A DNA stretch of 64,000 bases from contig DATASQ010000059.1 of NCBI GenBank assembly GCA_036269135.1, positions 1 to 64,000 of the forward strand, given 5' to 3'. The position numbers and the translations under genes were made by a program. The notes beneath the pieces were generated by a model, which worked only from the letters and a program-made list of their open reading frames with translations, did not search any database and had not been told where the DNA came from. Source of the DNA: Palsa-343 sp036269135 (GTDB lineage: Bacteria; Acidobacteriota; Terriglobia; Terriglobales; Acidobacteriaceae). Positions 15,961 to 24,836 of the stretch are shown here, in pieces; the first letter of the stretch is position 1, and every line of letters begins with the position of its first letter.

Positions 15961-18393
15961 TCAGCGGGCGGAAGGCTCTGCAAACGTAAGGGTATAGAGG
16001 CCGAAATTCGTGAGTTCCACCTGCGCGCCCGGGCCTTCGCGATGGACGGGGAGCGACTGTTGCTGCTCGTCGTCAATCGCGCGGAGGTCGAGCGGACCGC
16101 TGCCGGAGAGCGTGACCCGGATGCGCGACTTATCGAGAAAGCGGAAGCGGATGCTCAGAGAATGTCCATGCCAGGGGGTGCGCTCGACAGCATATTCCCT
16201 GCCCGGCGCAGCCAGCGAAGCGGGAAAGCCCGGAGCGAGGATCGCACGGTGCGGATTGTCCGTCTCGCGCAGGCCAACGAGGTTGCGGACGAGGTGGGCC
16301 GGCATGACGGCGCCCCAGCCGTAGACTTCGCCGCCAAACGCACCGTGAGCGCCCCACACTTCACAACTGACGCCCGGCCAGCCGAGGCGGGGATGCTCAC
16401 GATCAGGCGATGTCACGGAGCGGCGGTCCATGGAGGGATAGATCCGGTTACAGATCGTCTCCACCAGAGCAGAGGCCAGCTGACGATCGCCGGAGGCCCA
16501 CGCGGATTCAAGGAAGGGCAGCGCGAACGACGACCAGTCCAGCTGATTGTCGGCACTGGATTTGGGATCGTCGGCCTGGGCAAGCAGGCTCTCGTACATT
16601 TTGTGCAGCGTCGGAGTCAGCAGCTTTTTCTGTTGATCGGTCGCCATGCCGCAGAAGGCAGGAGAGGCCTGGGAGGGATCGCGATCGGCATTGATGACCA
16701 GCTTCATCGTGCGGGTATCGAAGTCGTGGAACCAGTCGTCTTTCCAGAGTTGCTGAGTCTTGCCGGCGTACGTCTTCTCGACGCCGCGCCATTCGGAGAC
16801 GCTGGCGTGGTCTCCCAGCAGCGGGGCGAAGCGAGCGAGGATCGCGCCGGCCTGGGAGGCGGCGGCCTGTAACTCGACCAGGGGCAGGAACTCGACCAGC
16901 TCGCCGCCGGTGGGTTGCTGGATCTGAAACCGGCGGGAGGTGTCCATGCCGGTTTCCCAGCTGCATTTGCCGACGATGAAGCCCTGGGCATCGGCGCGAT
17001 GTTTGAGCGTCCAGCGAAGCAAAGACGCGAGGCCGGGGTAGAGCCGGCGCAACCAGGGCAGGTCATGGGTGCGATCGAAGATCGACGCGGCGCAGAAGAA
17101 TGGAAAGCACCAGGAGATGGAGGTGCCGCACTCTGAGCCGTCGGTCGCCACCATATTCATCACGCCGTCTTCGCGCATGCAGGGGATGTTGGGTTCAAGT
17201 GCATCCAGAAACTGGCCGACGAAGACATCTTTGGCCATCCCCGGGTTCGCGTAGCTGAGAGCCCACATATCGATGGAAGTTTCGGCAAGCACATTGCGCG
17301 GGGCCTGGATCTGCATCGCGTCCCATGGATGCCGGTATGCGCCGATGGGCCGACGAACCATGGTGCGCAGCGTTTCGAAATCGTAGACCCAGCCCCGCTT
17401 CCAGGTCTCCGGCCAGTCGCCGGTGAGTACGGGGGCCGAACTCCAGAAGGCGGCGTCTTCGGCATGGCGGAGCCCGAGTTCGCGCTGCGCTTCGGCGATG
17501 GAGGTTCGGGCGGTGCGGCGCAGTGCGCTGAGATTGGGCGCGCGCTGCATCACGACGATGGCTTCGGTGCGCGAGTCAGGCGGGATGCTGAGGCGATAGC
17601 GCATGCCGCCATGCAGAGGGTCGGTGCCATAGGCCGCCTGCGCTCCGCTCTTCGGTTCCGGGGTGAGCCATGTGGCGCGGTCGGCTTCCTGCGTGGAAAA
17701 GAAGTGCTGCTTGCCGCGGATGGAAGCGACGATCCCAAAAGCCATTCCGCCGGCGAATCCATGAGTCCAGAGCAGGTCCTGCTCTGCATCGAAACCGCCC
17801 GTGATGCCATCGCCACCCCACCACTGGCTGCCGCCAAGGACATACGTATGGGCGGCGAGCCACTCGACAGACTGGGTGTGTCCGGCCTGCTCCTCAAACT
17901 GGATTTGCGCGGCGATGCAGTCCTCGTTCACCTGAAAAAAGCTGCATGTGACGCGCACGCCGCTTTCCTCGAATGCATAAACCAGAACATTCTTTGTGTG
18001 ATGCGGGGAGGAAAGCTGGCCGGCAGCGAAATCGCCGGGCGAGAACAGACTGCGGTCGCCGATACGGAAGCCAAGCGCCAGCTCGGCAGTATAGATATTG
18101 TTGCGATGGAAATCGAAGTATCCACCCGGGCCCGCGGGATAGTAGAGGGCGAAGCCGATGCCGGGAACCGAGCGAAGCACGCCGCTGGGATGGAGATCCC
18201 ACGTATGCCACGGATTATCGAGATAGCCAAAGGGCGTGTAGTCACCGCCGGGAAAGGCCGTTTGTGCCTCAAGCCCGGCGGCCGGCCGTGGCACCGGTGA
18301 GCCGGAATGGTTGCGGGAATCGCCGAGAGCGTGGGGGGTGTGGAGAGCGGCGGAGGTGGCCGCCAGCATGGAAATGAAGTCCCGGCGATTCAC
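15961..18393 (-). CDS. Tat-exported six-hairpin glycosidase-like protein
   Basis: 810-residue protein with a twin-arginine signal (NRRDFISMLAATSAAL). After an N-terminal beta-sandwich-like half (about 50-320) comes a helical region with WDAMQIQAPRNVLAETSIDM, SWETGMDTSRRF, DWFHDFDTRTMKL and a late GEVYGWGAVMPAHLV, the type of pattern seen in (alpha/alpha)6-barrel glycosidases of the MGH1/GH63-like group. A small beta domain closes the protein. The substrate cannot be read. Start is GTG at 18393, 4 nt after AAGGAG and placing the RR motif at residues 3-4; an upstream ATG at 18441 is much less likely. First gene of the glycosidase - TonB receptor - TPR run. Confidence 0.8.
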   Translation of the reverse strand: MNRRDFISMLAATSAALHTPHALGDSRNHSGSPVPRPAAGLEAQTAFPGGDYTPFGYLDNPWHTWDLHPSGVLRSVPGIGFALYYPAGPGGYFDFHRNNIYTAELALGFRIGDRSLFSPGDFAAGQLSSPHHTKNVLVYAFEESGVRVTCSFFQVNEDCIAAQIQFEEQAGHTQSVEWLAAHTYVLGGSQWWGGDGITGGFDAEQDLLWTHGFAGGMAFGIVASIRGKQHFFSTQEADRATWLTPEPKSGAQAAYGTDPLHGGMRYRLSIPPDSRTEAIVVMQRAPNLSALRRTARTSIAEAQRELGLRHAEDAAFWSSAPVLTGDWPETWKRGWVYDFETLRTMVRRPIGAYRHPWDAMQIQAPRNVLAETSIDMWALSYANPGMAKDVFVGQFLDALEPNIPCMREDGVMNMVATDGSECGTSISWCFPFFCAASIFDRTHDLPWLRRLYPGLASLLRWTLKHRADAQGFIVGKCSWETGMDTSRRFQIQQPTGGELVEFLPLVELQAAASQAGAILARFAPLLGDHASVSEWRGVEKTYAGKTQQLWKDDWFHDFDTRTMKLVINADRDPSQASPAFCGMATDQQKKLLTPTLHKMYESLLAQADDPKSSADNQLDWSSFALPFLESAWASGDRQLASALVETICNRIYPSMDRRSVTSPDREHPRLGWPGVSCEVWGAHGAFGGEVYGWGAVMPAHLVRNLVGLRETDNPHRAILAPGFPASLAAPGREYAVERTPWHGHSLSIRFRFLDKSRIRVTLSGSGPLDLRAIDDEQQQSLPVHREGPGAQVELTNFGLYTLTFAEPSAR

Positions 18394-18502
18394 GTATCTC
18401 CTTTTTGATCGATGAAGAGGGAGTCTCGTCAGCAAGCGCACGAGGGTTGCAGGGCGCGACCGTTACAGCCAGGATGGATGCGACCATGCCGCAACTGCGG
18501 GA

Positions 18503-18510
18503 ATTATAAT
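18503..18510. promoter_or_regulatory. Palindromic -10 element in divergent promoter region
   Basis: ATTATAAT is self-complementary, so TATAAT can be read on both strands (18505-18510 plus, 18508-18503 minus). It lies in the 291-bp gap between the divergent glycosidase and lipoprotein genes. No good -35 is present on either strand at 17 nt, which would fit activation by the neighbouring response regulator. Weak evidence. Confidence 0.35.
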
Positions 18511-18684
18511 GAACCGTTGCCCGGCCCGAATGGATCGCGTGGATCATGCGCGCCTGGTAGAGATGGACCATGCGCCGCGGGCCCCCCAGGCTGCTGAATC
18601 GAAGAGAGCCAGGACAATGACAGGACGGGAACGCTGTGACACGCCATCCACCGCAGCGCCTTCGCCGGACAGGACAGACCCGGA

Positions 18685-19689
18685 TTGGAAATCGTACCAG
18701 GGAAGCGTCGCGCTGAGCGGAAACACCCGCTCCTGCGAAGCCGTGTTCGCCATCTTAGCTGGGCAGCGGGCGGTCTTCTGCTCGCCCTGTTGACGGGATG
18801 CCGTTCCGATCCGCCGACCATCGCTGTCATTCCCCGGACCACCGGCATATCGCTTTGGGAGCCGGAGCACGCGGGGGCAGAAGATGCAGCGCGCGGACGA
18901 GGGTACCGGATTTACTGGAATGCGCCCACGCGTGAGGATGACGTGCAGGGGCAGATCGCGCTGGTAGAGCGGATCATCGATCAGGGATATTCGGGGCTCG
19001 TGCTGGCCCCCGATCAAACCCTGGCGCTGATGACACCGGTACGCAGAGCGCTTTCGAAAAACATTCCAGTGGTCATTGTCGGATCGCCTCTGCCCCTGCA
19101 GCCGGGAGGCAAACTGACGTATATCCTCAGCGACGACGCCGCGGCGGGACGCATTGCCGCCCAGCGCATGGGCACCATCCTGAAAGGGAGGGGAACGGTG
19201 GCCATTCTCGGAATCGATCCGGATATTGCCGGCGTGCTGGAGCGGGTGCGTTGGTTTGAGAAGACTCTGGCGCAGGAGTATCCGGAGATTAAGGTCGAGG
19301 ACAAACGCCCGGGTCTCTTCAGTGTTCCCTACGAGCAGCAGACCGCCGAAGAGATACTGTCGAATCGTCCGGAGCTGAGCGCGATTCTGGCGGTGACGAC
19401 CGATGCCACGCGGGGCGCATATTCGGCGCTGGTAGAGGCGCACCGGGCAGGAAAGGTCAGGCTGGTGGGCTTCGATCAGGACCTGCTGATGCCCCTGATG
19501 ACCGGGGAAATGGATTCGGTGGTCGCCGAGGACACGTATCAGATGGGCTATCGGGCGATCGAAGTCCTGGCGGACGAGCGGGCGGGTGAATTAGTGCCGA
19601 AGCTGATCCACTGCGAGCCGCGCCTGGTGACGAAAGAAAACCTGGAGACGCCGGAGATCCGCCGGATTTTGGGACTGGTGGGGAGATAG
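18685..19689 (+). CDS. Sugar-binding lipoprotein (periplasmic binding protein / LacI-like domain)
   Basis: 334-residue periplasmic binding protein of the ribose/galactose-binding type. A hydrophobic signal with lipobox LLTGC (Cys39) indicates membrane tethering. The two-lobed fold is suggested by TIAVIPRTTGISLWEPEHAG at the start, YSGLVLAPDQ, IPVVIVGSPL, GTVAILGIDPD, SAILAVTTDATRGAYSAL and VRLVGFDQD. There is no ABC permease or ATPase nearby. Instead the gene is followed 6 bp later by a histidine kinase, so it most likely presents a sugar to that sensor rather than serving transport. Start is TTG at 18685; later starts before the signal are possible. First gene of a lipoprotein - kinase - regulator operon. 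Confidence 0.87.
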   Translation: MEIVPGKRRAERKHPLLRSRVRHLSWAAGGLLLALLTGCRSDPPTIAVIPRTTGISLWEPEHAGAEDAARGRGYRIYWNAPTREDDVQGQIALVERIIDQGYSGLVLAPDQTLALMTPVRRALSKNIPVVIVGSPLPLQPGGKLTYILSDDAAAGRIAAQRMGTILKGRGTVAILGIDPDIAGVLERVRWFEKTLAQEYPEIKVEDKRPGLFSVPYEQQTAEEILSNRPELSAILAVTTDATRGAYSALVEAHRAGKVRLVGFDQDLLMPLMTGEMDSVVAEDTYQMGYRAIEVLADERAGELVPKLIHCEPRLVTKENLETPEIRRILGLVGR

Positions 19690-19695
19690 AGCACG

Positions 19696-21855
19696 GTGGC
19701 AGCGCGAGGCAAGGGGCGGCGGCTAATCCTGATTGTGCTGGCGGTGTGTTTCGTGGCCGGCCTTGGAACAACGTCGGCCCTGCTGTACCTGCACGGCTCC
19801 GCACGCGGGCTGCCGTACCGCGATTCCTTTGCAGCGGGAAAAGCGGACGAGTGGAAAGCTTATGGCGGTACATGGGCGGTTTACGACGGGGGCATGCGCA
19901 ACGATTCCGATGAGCGCGGGGCGAAGCTGATGACGGGGTCAGCATTCTGGACGAACTATGTGCTGGAGGCGGATGTCAAGCTGCTGGGTGAGGACGGCGA
20001 TGCCGGGCTGGTGATCCGGGCCAGCGATGCGGAGGAGGGCGTGGACTCCTACAGCGGCTACTATGCCGGTCTGCGCACACGCGACAACCGGCTCACCCTG
20101 GGCCTGGCCGACCACGGCTGGGAGGAATACGAGGATGCATCTCTTCCGCACCGGGTTCAGGCGTTCCAGTGGTATCACCTGAAACTGCTGGCGTACGGCT
20201 GCGATGTGGTGGCCTCGGCAACCTACCCGCTGCAGGGTGGAGACACGACCACGGCGGGGGTGCACGATCGCGACTGCCTGACGGCAGGCGGCATTGGGCT
20301 GCGGTCGTACTCCTCGGGAGGCGTATGGCGCAACGTACGCGTGCGCGCGGCCAGCGATGCGGATCTCAACGCAATGCTGGCGGGACAGGCTCTTCGGGAG
20401 ATCACCAGCAATCAGCCTTACTGGAACGGCACTTCAATCTTCGGGTCGGGATCGCTGCCGTCGCATGTGAATCCGGAACCGGCTCCGGCGCAGGCCGCCG
20501 TGCAGCCGATCAGCAGTCTGCGTACGGCGATCAGTTCGCAGCCAGTCATCGCGACGGTGCGAGGCGTGGTCACCCTGGCTTCTCCCGCGCTGTACGTTCA
20601 GGACTCGACTGGAGGCGTGGCGGTGAAGGCCGACTCCAGTTCTCCGCTGAAGGTAGGCGATGAAGTGCTGGCAAGCGGAGTGGTGAACCCGCGGGATTAC
20701 AGCGCCACCCTGGATCGAGCAAAAGTGCAGCTGCTGTGGACGCGCAACCCGGTCGCGCCGATCTCGTTGACCCCGGAACAGGCCGCCACCGGCTCGTTCG
20801 CCGCAATGTTCATCGAACTGGAAGGGACTTTCACCGGCGCGGCGGAAACGCCGGAGGGCGCACCGGTGCTGAACCTGACGGCGGGCCGACAGGCCTTTCG
20901 GGCGGTGGTGGAGAATTCACGAGGCAACGCTCTGGCGGCCAGGCTGAAACGGGGGAGCCTGCTGCGCATGCGCGGCGTCTGCGTGGTCGACCCAGCCGAC
21001 ACGCATAACCTCACTCCCTTTGTTCTGCTGCTGCCCTCGGCCGACGACGTGGACGTATTAGCCGGACCACCCTGGTGGAACACGCGCCACATCGTGATCA
21101 TCGGGTTCGGCGTGTTGCTGCTGGCCTTCGTTGGACTCCTGATCTACAGCACGGTGGAGAAATGGCGGCTGAAGGCGGTGGCGGAAGAGCGCGAATTGCT
21201 GGCACACGAGATGCACGATACCCTGGCGCAGAGCTTCGCCGGACTGGGGTTTCAGCTGCAGGCCATCCGCAACCGCATGCCGGCGAATATGCCGATGGTG
21301 CAGGAACAGCTGGACCTGGCCTGCGATCTGGTGCGGCACAGCCACGAAGAGGCGCGGCGGCAAATCATGATGTTGCGCGCCGAGTCCCCCGAGCGGGCCG
21401 GACTTGCGCCTCTGCTGGAGTCCTGTGCGCGCCATATGCTGGAGGGCGGCGATGTGGTGGTGGAATCGCTGCAGGAGGGAGAGTGCGGAGCCATCCCTCT
21501 GCGGATCAACGACACGCTCTTTCGTATCGGGCAGGAGGCGCTGGCCAACGCGGTGCGACACGCCCGTCCCACGCGCATTCGGATTGTGGCGCGGTGCGCG
21601 GATGAGTCCGTCGTTCTGACGATTGAAGATGACGGACGCGGATACGAGCAAGGCAGCGAGGGGAGGGGTTTCGGCGTGCGCGGCATGCGCCGCAGGGCCG
21701 CAAGCATCGGGGCAAATATGACCATTGCCGCATCGCCGGGCAAGGGCACCCAGGTAATCGTGACCGCACATCTGCCGCGGCGCGGTACGCTAAGCATCTG
21801 GACGGCCCTGTTGTGGAAGCGGCTGCGAGGCCACAGCATTTATGAACAAACCTGA
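19696..21855 (+). CDS. Sensor histidine kinase (NarL type) with LamG-like and OB-fold-like extracytoplasmic domains
   Basis: 719-residue membrane kinase. Order: TM helix (about 10-30); a concanavalin/LamG (DUF1080-like) domain about 35-220 (YRDSFAAGKADEWKAYGGTW, GLVIRASDAEEGVDSYSGYY); an OB-like domain about 275-440 (VIATVRGVVTLASPALYVQD, VGDEVLASGVVN); second TM (about 455-475); then a HisKA_3 dimerisation domain with phospho-acceptor His507 in AHEMHDTLAQ; and a HATPase domain with N-box GQEALANAVRHA and DDGRGYEQGSEG. GTG start at 19696, preceded by GGGGAG. Its 3' end overlaps the response regulator by 14 nt. The sensor half looks built to bind glycans or a sugar-loaded partner, which is inference. 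Confidence 0.92.
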   Translation: MAARGKGRRLILIVLAVCFVAGLGTTSALLYLHGSARGLPYRDSFAAGKADEWKAYGGTWAVYDGGMRNDSDERGAKLMTGSAFWTNYVLEADVKLLGEDGDAGLVIRASDAEEGVDSYSGYYAGLRTRDNRLTLGLADHGWEEYEDASLPHRVQAFQWYHLKLLAYGCDVVASATYPLQGGDTTTAGVHDRDCLTAGGIGLRSYSSGGVWRNVRVRAASDADLNAMLAGQALREITSNQPYWNGTSIFGSGSLPSHVNPEPAPAQAAVQPISSLRTAISSQPVIATVRGVVTLASPALYVQDSTGGVAVKADSSSPLKVGDEVLASGVVNPRDYSATLDRAKVQLLWTRNPVAPISLTPEQAATGSFAAMFIELEGTFTGAAETPEGAPVLNLTAGRQAFRAVVENSRGNALAARLKRGSLLRMRGVCVVDPADTHNLTPFVLLLPSADDVDVLAGPPWWNTRHIVIIGFGVLLLAFVGLLIYSTVEKWRLKAVAEERELLAHEMHDTLAQSFAGLGFQLQAIRNRMPANMPMVQEQLDLACDLVRHSHEEARRQIMMLRAESPERAGLAPLLESCARHMLEGGDVVVESLQEGECGAIPLRINDTLFRIGQEALANAVRHARPTRIRIVARCADESVVLTIEDDGRGYEQGSEGRGFGVRGMRRRAASIGANMTIAASPGKGTQVIVTAHLPRRGTLSIWTALLWKRLRGHSIYEQT

Positions 21856-22483
21856 TAAGCGAGCTACGAGAATCCTGATCGTCGACGATCACCCGGTGAT
21901 CCAGGCCGGTTTGATGAGTATGCTGGCGACTCATCCCGAGGTGAAGGTGATGGGATCGGCCTCCAGCGGCGAAGAGGCCCTCGCACGTATGGAAGAGGAC
22001 ATGCCGGATATCGTGCTGCTGGATCTGCGCATGCCGGGTATGACCGGCATCGACGTCCTCCGTGCCATGCGCGAGAAGAAGGCCAGCGCCCGGGCCATTA
22101 TCCTGACCAGCTTCGAAACTGATGAGAACATTTACCGGGCAATTCAGGTGGGCGCGCATGGCTATCTGCTCAAGGACACTTCGCAGCGCGAGATGCTGCA
22201 GGCGATTGCGACCGTGCATGCGGGGAGGAAATATATTCCCGGGCAGATTGCGGCCCGGCTGGCGGAGCGGATGATGCGATCCAGTCTGACGGCGCGGGAA
22301 CTGGAGATCCTGAACATGCTGTCCAAAGGGCTGACCAACAAACAGATTGGGAGAGTGCTGAATATCAGCGACAACACGGTGCGCAATCACGTGAACAGCA
22401 TTCTTGAGAAGCTGGAGGTGGCCGACCGCACCGAAGCGGTCACCGTGGCCATCCAGCAGGGCATCATCCAGATCGACAGTTAG
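21842..22483 (+). CDS. NarL/FixJ-family response regulator
   Basis: 213-residue two-domain regulator. The receiver domain (about 10-125) has the acidic pair in ILIVDDHPVI, phospho-acceptor Asp61 in IVLLDLRMPG, the Thr/Ser in AIILTSFET and the Lys in GYLLKDTSQ. The C-terminal LuxR-type HTH (about 148-205) reads LTARELEILNMLSKGLTNKQ followed by SDNTVRNHVNSILEKL. Start ATG at 21842 overlaps the kinase gene by 14 nt, so translation is probably coupled and the two are cognate partners. Likely targets are the divergent glycosidase/TonB receptor operon and the glycosidase genes immediately downstream, which is inference from position. Confidence 0.95.
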   Translation: MNKPDKRATRILIVDDHPVIQAGLMSMLATHPEVKVMGSASSGEEALARMEEDMPDIVLLDLRMPGMTGIDVLRAMREKKASARAIILTSFETDENIYRAIQVGAHGYLLKDTSQREMLQAIATVHAGRKYIPGQIAARLAERMMRSSLTARELEILNMLSKGLTNKQIGRVLNISDNTVRNHVNSILEKLEVADRTEAVTVAIQQGIIQIDS

Positions 22484-22540
22484 CCCCGAACGCGCGGGCA
22501 GGCTTCTGCTGGCACTGCCTCCACATAGAACATCTGGACT

Positions 22541-24784
22541 ATGTGGGAGATTGCAGGAGTGGGTAGCATCAGGCATCAGGAACGGGAGACTGCCTGGCGC
22601 GTGAACCTGCCCTCGCCCGAAGTTTTGGATGAACCGTGCCACCGGCCGAGGCGTGCGGGAAAGATCCGTTCCGGGTGGGGCGCGCTTCTCTGCGTGTTGC
22701 TGGCGGCTTTGGGCGCGCACGCGCAGGACACGGCGTATCCTCCGCAGGACGCGCAGATAGCCGGCCCTCCCAGCAAGGCGGATTTCCCTGCATGGCTGGC
22801 GGATGTGCAGCACTGGCGCCGCGAGCGCCTGATGCGCGTGGGCTACGACGGCACGAACTACACGCGCCCGGAGCTGAAGTGGACCCAGCGAAACTTCATC
22901 TGCGTGCAGATGATGATCGAGGAGCAAACCTTCTTCGATCCCACCAGGGGCGTCTACACAGTGGATGCCTATCTCGACCGGCTGAAGCAGGAATTTGGCG
23001 GCGTCGACAGCGTTCTTATCTGGGATACCTACCCGAACCTTGGAGTTGATAACCGCAACCAGTTTGATCGCCTTCGCGACATGCCGGGAGGAATTGAGGA
23101 CGTCCGCGAGGTGGTGGCCGCCTTTCATCGTCGGGGCGTGCATGTTTTCTTTCCGGAGACTCCGTGGGACATGGGCACGCGCAACGAAGGCGTTCCCGAC
23201 TGGACGGCGCAGGCGCAGCTGATGAAAGCTGTCGGCGCCGACGGGTTGATGGGCGACACTCTCGACGGCATGCCCTATGCCTACCTCAAGGCCTCCGACG
23301 CGGTGGGACATCCGCTGGCCCTGCATCCGGAGGGGATTCCGCCGGACGAAACGCTGGCCTGGAACGAGATGACCTGGGGTTACTGGAGCTATCCGTTCAT
23401 TCCTATGATCAGCCGTTACAAATGGCTGGAGCGCCGCCATATGCCGATGCTGGTCAGCGGCGGGCTCCACCACATTCCCGAGATTCAGGCAGGTTTCTTC
23501 AACGGCGTGGGTGTGTCCGATCAGGAAGACGTGATTGGAATCCACGATGGGTTCACCGCGCGCGAACTCGAAGCGCTGCGACGCACCACCCGCATCAAGC
23601 GCACCTTCGCGGATGCGATGGTGAGCGCCGAATGGGAACCGTACACGCCGACTCTGCAGTATGGCGTTTTCGCCGGCAGGTTCCCCGGAAACACAGAAAC
23701 AGTGTGGACGCTCATCAACCGGAACCCCTATGCGGTGGGAGGTCGTCAGATCGAGGTGCGGTGGCACTCCGGCACGCACTACTACGACCTGTGGCACGGC
23801 GAGGAACTGAAGCCGGAGATCAGCGGATCGATCGCCACCCTCAGCTTTGCCATGGGGCCGGATGGATTTGGCGCAGTTCTGGCTACAAATTCTGCTGACC
23901 TGCCGCAACCCTTGCAGGATCTATTGGCGGAGATGCGTGCGGCCGCCGCCAAACCGTTGTCCTCTTACTCCGACGGCTGGCAGCCACTTCAGCAGCAGAT
24001 CGTTCCCATCGCGCCCGCGAAGGCCGATGCCGAAGCCCGCAGGGACATGGTGCGGATTCCAGGCGGGGCCTTCCGGTTCCAGGTCCACGGAATCGAAGTG
24101 AACGTGAAGGACGATGCGGGGCTGGATGTGCAGGAGCCCTGGGAGAGGGTGCCTCGGCGATTTCACGATCACGTGATGACGGTGCCTTCGTTCTATATCG
24201 ATCGGTACCCGGTGACCAACTCGCAGTACAAAGCTTTCCTGGATGCGACGCGCTATCATCCGCGCGACGATCATGATTTTCTCCGCGACTGGCATGACGG
24301 AACCTATCCAGAGGGCTGGGGAAAGCGACCCGTGACGTGGGTTTCTCTCGAGGATGCGCGCGCCTATGCCCGGTGGGCAGGCAAGCGCCTGCCGCACGAG
24401 TGGGAGTGGCAATACGCCGCGCAGGGCGCCGATGGACGAATCTATCCCTGGGGCAACCAGTGGGATGCGGCGGCGGTTCCGGTTCCCGATCAGGGGCGCA
24501 CGCTGACCGGCCCCGCTGAAGTGATCGCGCATCCACAGGGCGCAAGCCCATTCGGGGTGATGGACATGGTCGGCAACGTGTGGCAATGGACGGACGAGTT
24601 TGATGACACGCATACACGTTCCGCGATTCTGCGCGGCGGCAGTTACTACCAGCCGCAGGGTTCGATGTGGTATTTCCCGCAGGCGTACAGGCTGGATGAA
24701 CACGGCAAGTATCTGCTGATGGCACCGAGTATCGACCGGTCCGGGACCATCGGATTCCGCTGTGCGGCCGACGCAGATGAGTGA
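22541..24784 (+). CDS. Exported glycosidase-like protein fused to a formylglycine-generating-enzyme-like domain
   Basis: 747-residue two-part protein. A signal peptide (GWGALLCVLLAALGAHA, about residues 45-61) is followed by a region of about 430 residues that looks like a (beta/alpha)8-barrel hydrolase (DSVLIWDTYPNLGVDNRNQF, VHVFFPETPWDMG, GADGLMGDTLDGMP). The C-terminal part (about 500-745) is a FGE-sulfatase/SUMF1-like domain with MVRIPGGAFRFQV, FYIDRYPVTNSQYKAFLDAT, PVTWVSLEDARAYARWAGKR, LPHEWEWQYAAQG and GNVWQWTDEF. The copper-binding Cys pair of true formylglycine-generating enzymes is not seen, so the domain may be a non-catalytic or altered C-type-lectin fold. The start is uncertain because the signal lies far from the ATG; GTG at 22601 is an alternative. 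Confidence 0.75.
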   Translation: MWEIAGVGSIRHQERETAWRVNLPSPEVLDEPCHRPRRAGKIRSGWGALLCVLLAALGAHAQDTAYPPQDAQIAGPPSKADFPAWLADVQHWRRERLMRVGYDGTNYTRPELKWTQRNFICVQMMIEEQTFFDPTRGVYTVDAYLDRLKQEFGGVDSVLIWDTYPNLGVDNRNQFDRLRDMPGGIEDVREVVAAFHRRGVHVFFPETPWDMGTRNEGVPDWTAQAQLMKAVGADGLMGDTLDGMPYAYLKASDAVGHPLALHPEGIPPDETLAWNEMTWGYWSYPFIPMISRYKWLERRHMPMLVSGGLHHIPEIQAGFFNGVGVSDQEDVIGIHDGFTARELEALRRTTRIKRTFADAMVSAEWEPYTPTLQYGVFAGRFPGNTETVWTLINRNPYAVGGRQIEVRWHSGTHYYDLWHGEELKPEISGSIATLSFAMGPDGFGAVLATNSADLPQPLQDLLAEMRAAAAKPLSSYSDGWQPLQQQIVPIAPAKADAEARRDMVRIPGGAFRFQVHGIEVNVKDDAGLDVQEPWERVPRRFHDHVMTVPSFYIDRYPVTNSQYKAFLDATRYHPRDDHDFLRDWHDGTYPEGWGKRPVTWVSLEDARAYARWAGKRLPHEWEWQYAAQGADGRIYPWGNQWDAAAVPVPDQGRTLTGPAEVIAHPQGASPFGVMDMVGNVWQWTDEFDDTHTRSAILRGGSYYQPQGSMWYFPQAYRLDEHGKYLLMAPSIDRSGTIGFRCAADADE

Positions 24785-24836
24785 GGAATTTTCGCACAGG
24801 GCGACGTACAGCTCTGCGGCGAAGAGGGTGGATTCG

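Noticed and set aside
21506..23908. An 800-codon minus-strand open frame opposite the kinase, regulator and glycosidase genes
   Set aside because: Crosses three well-supported plus-strand genes and has no recognisable domain.
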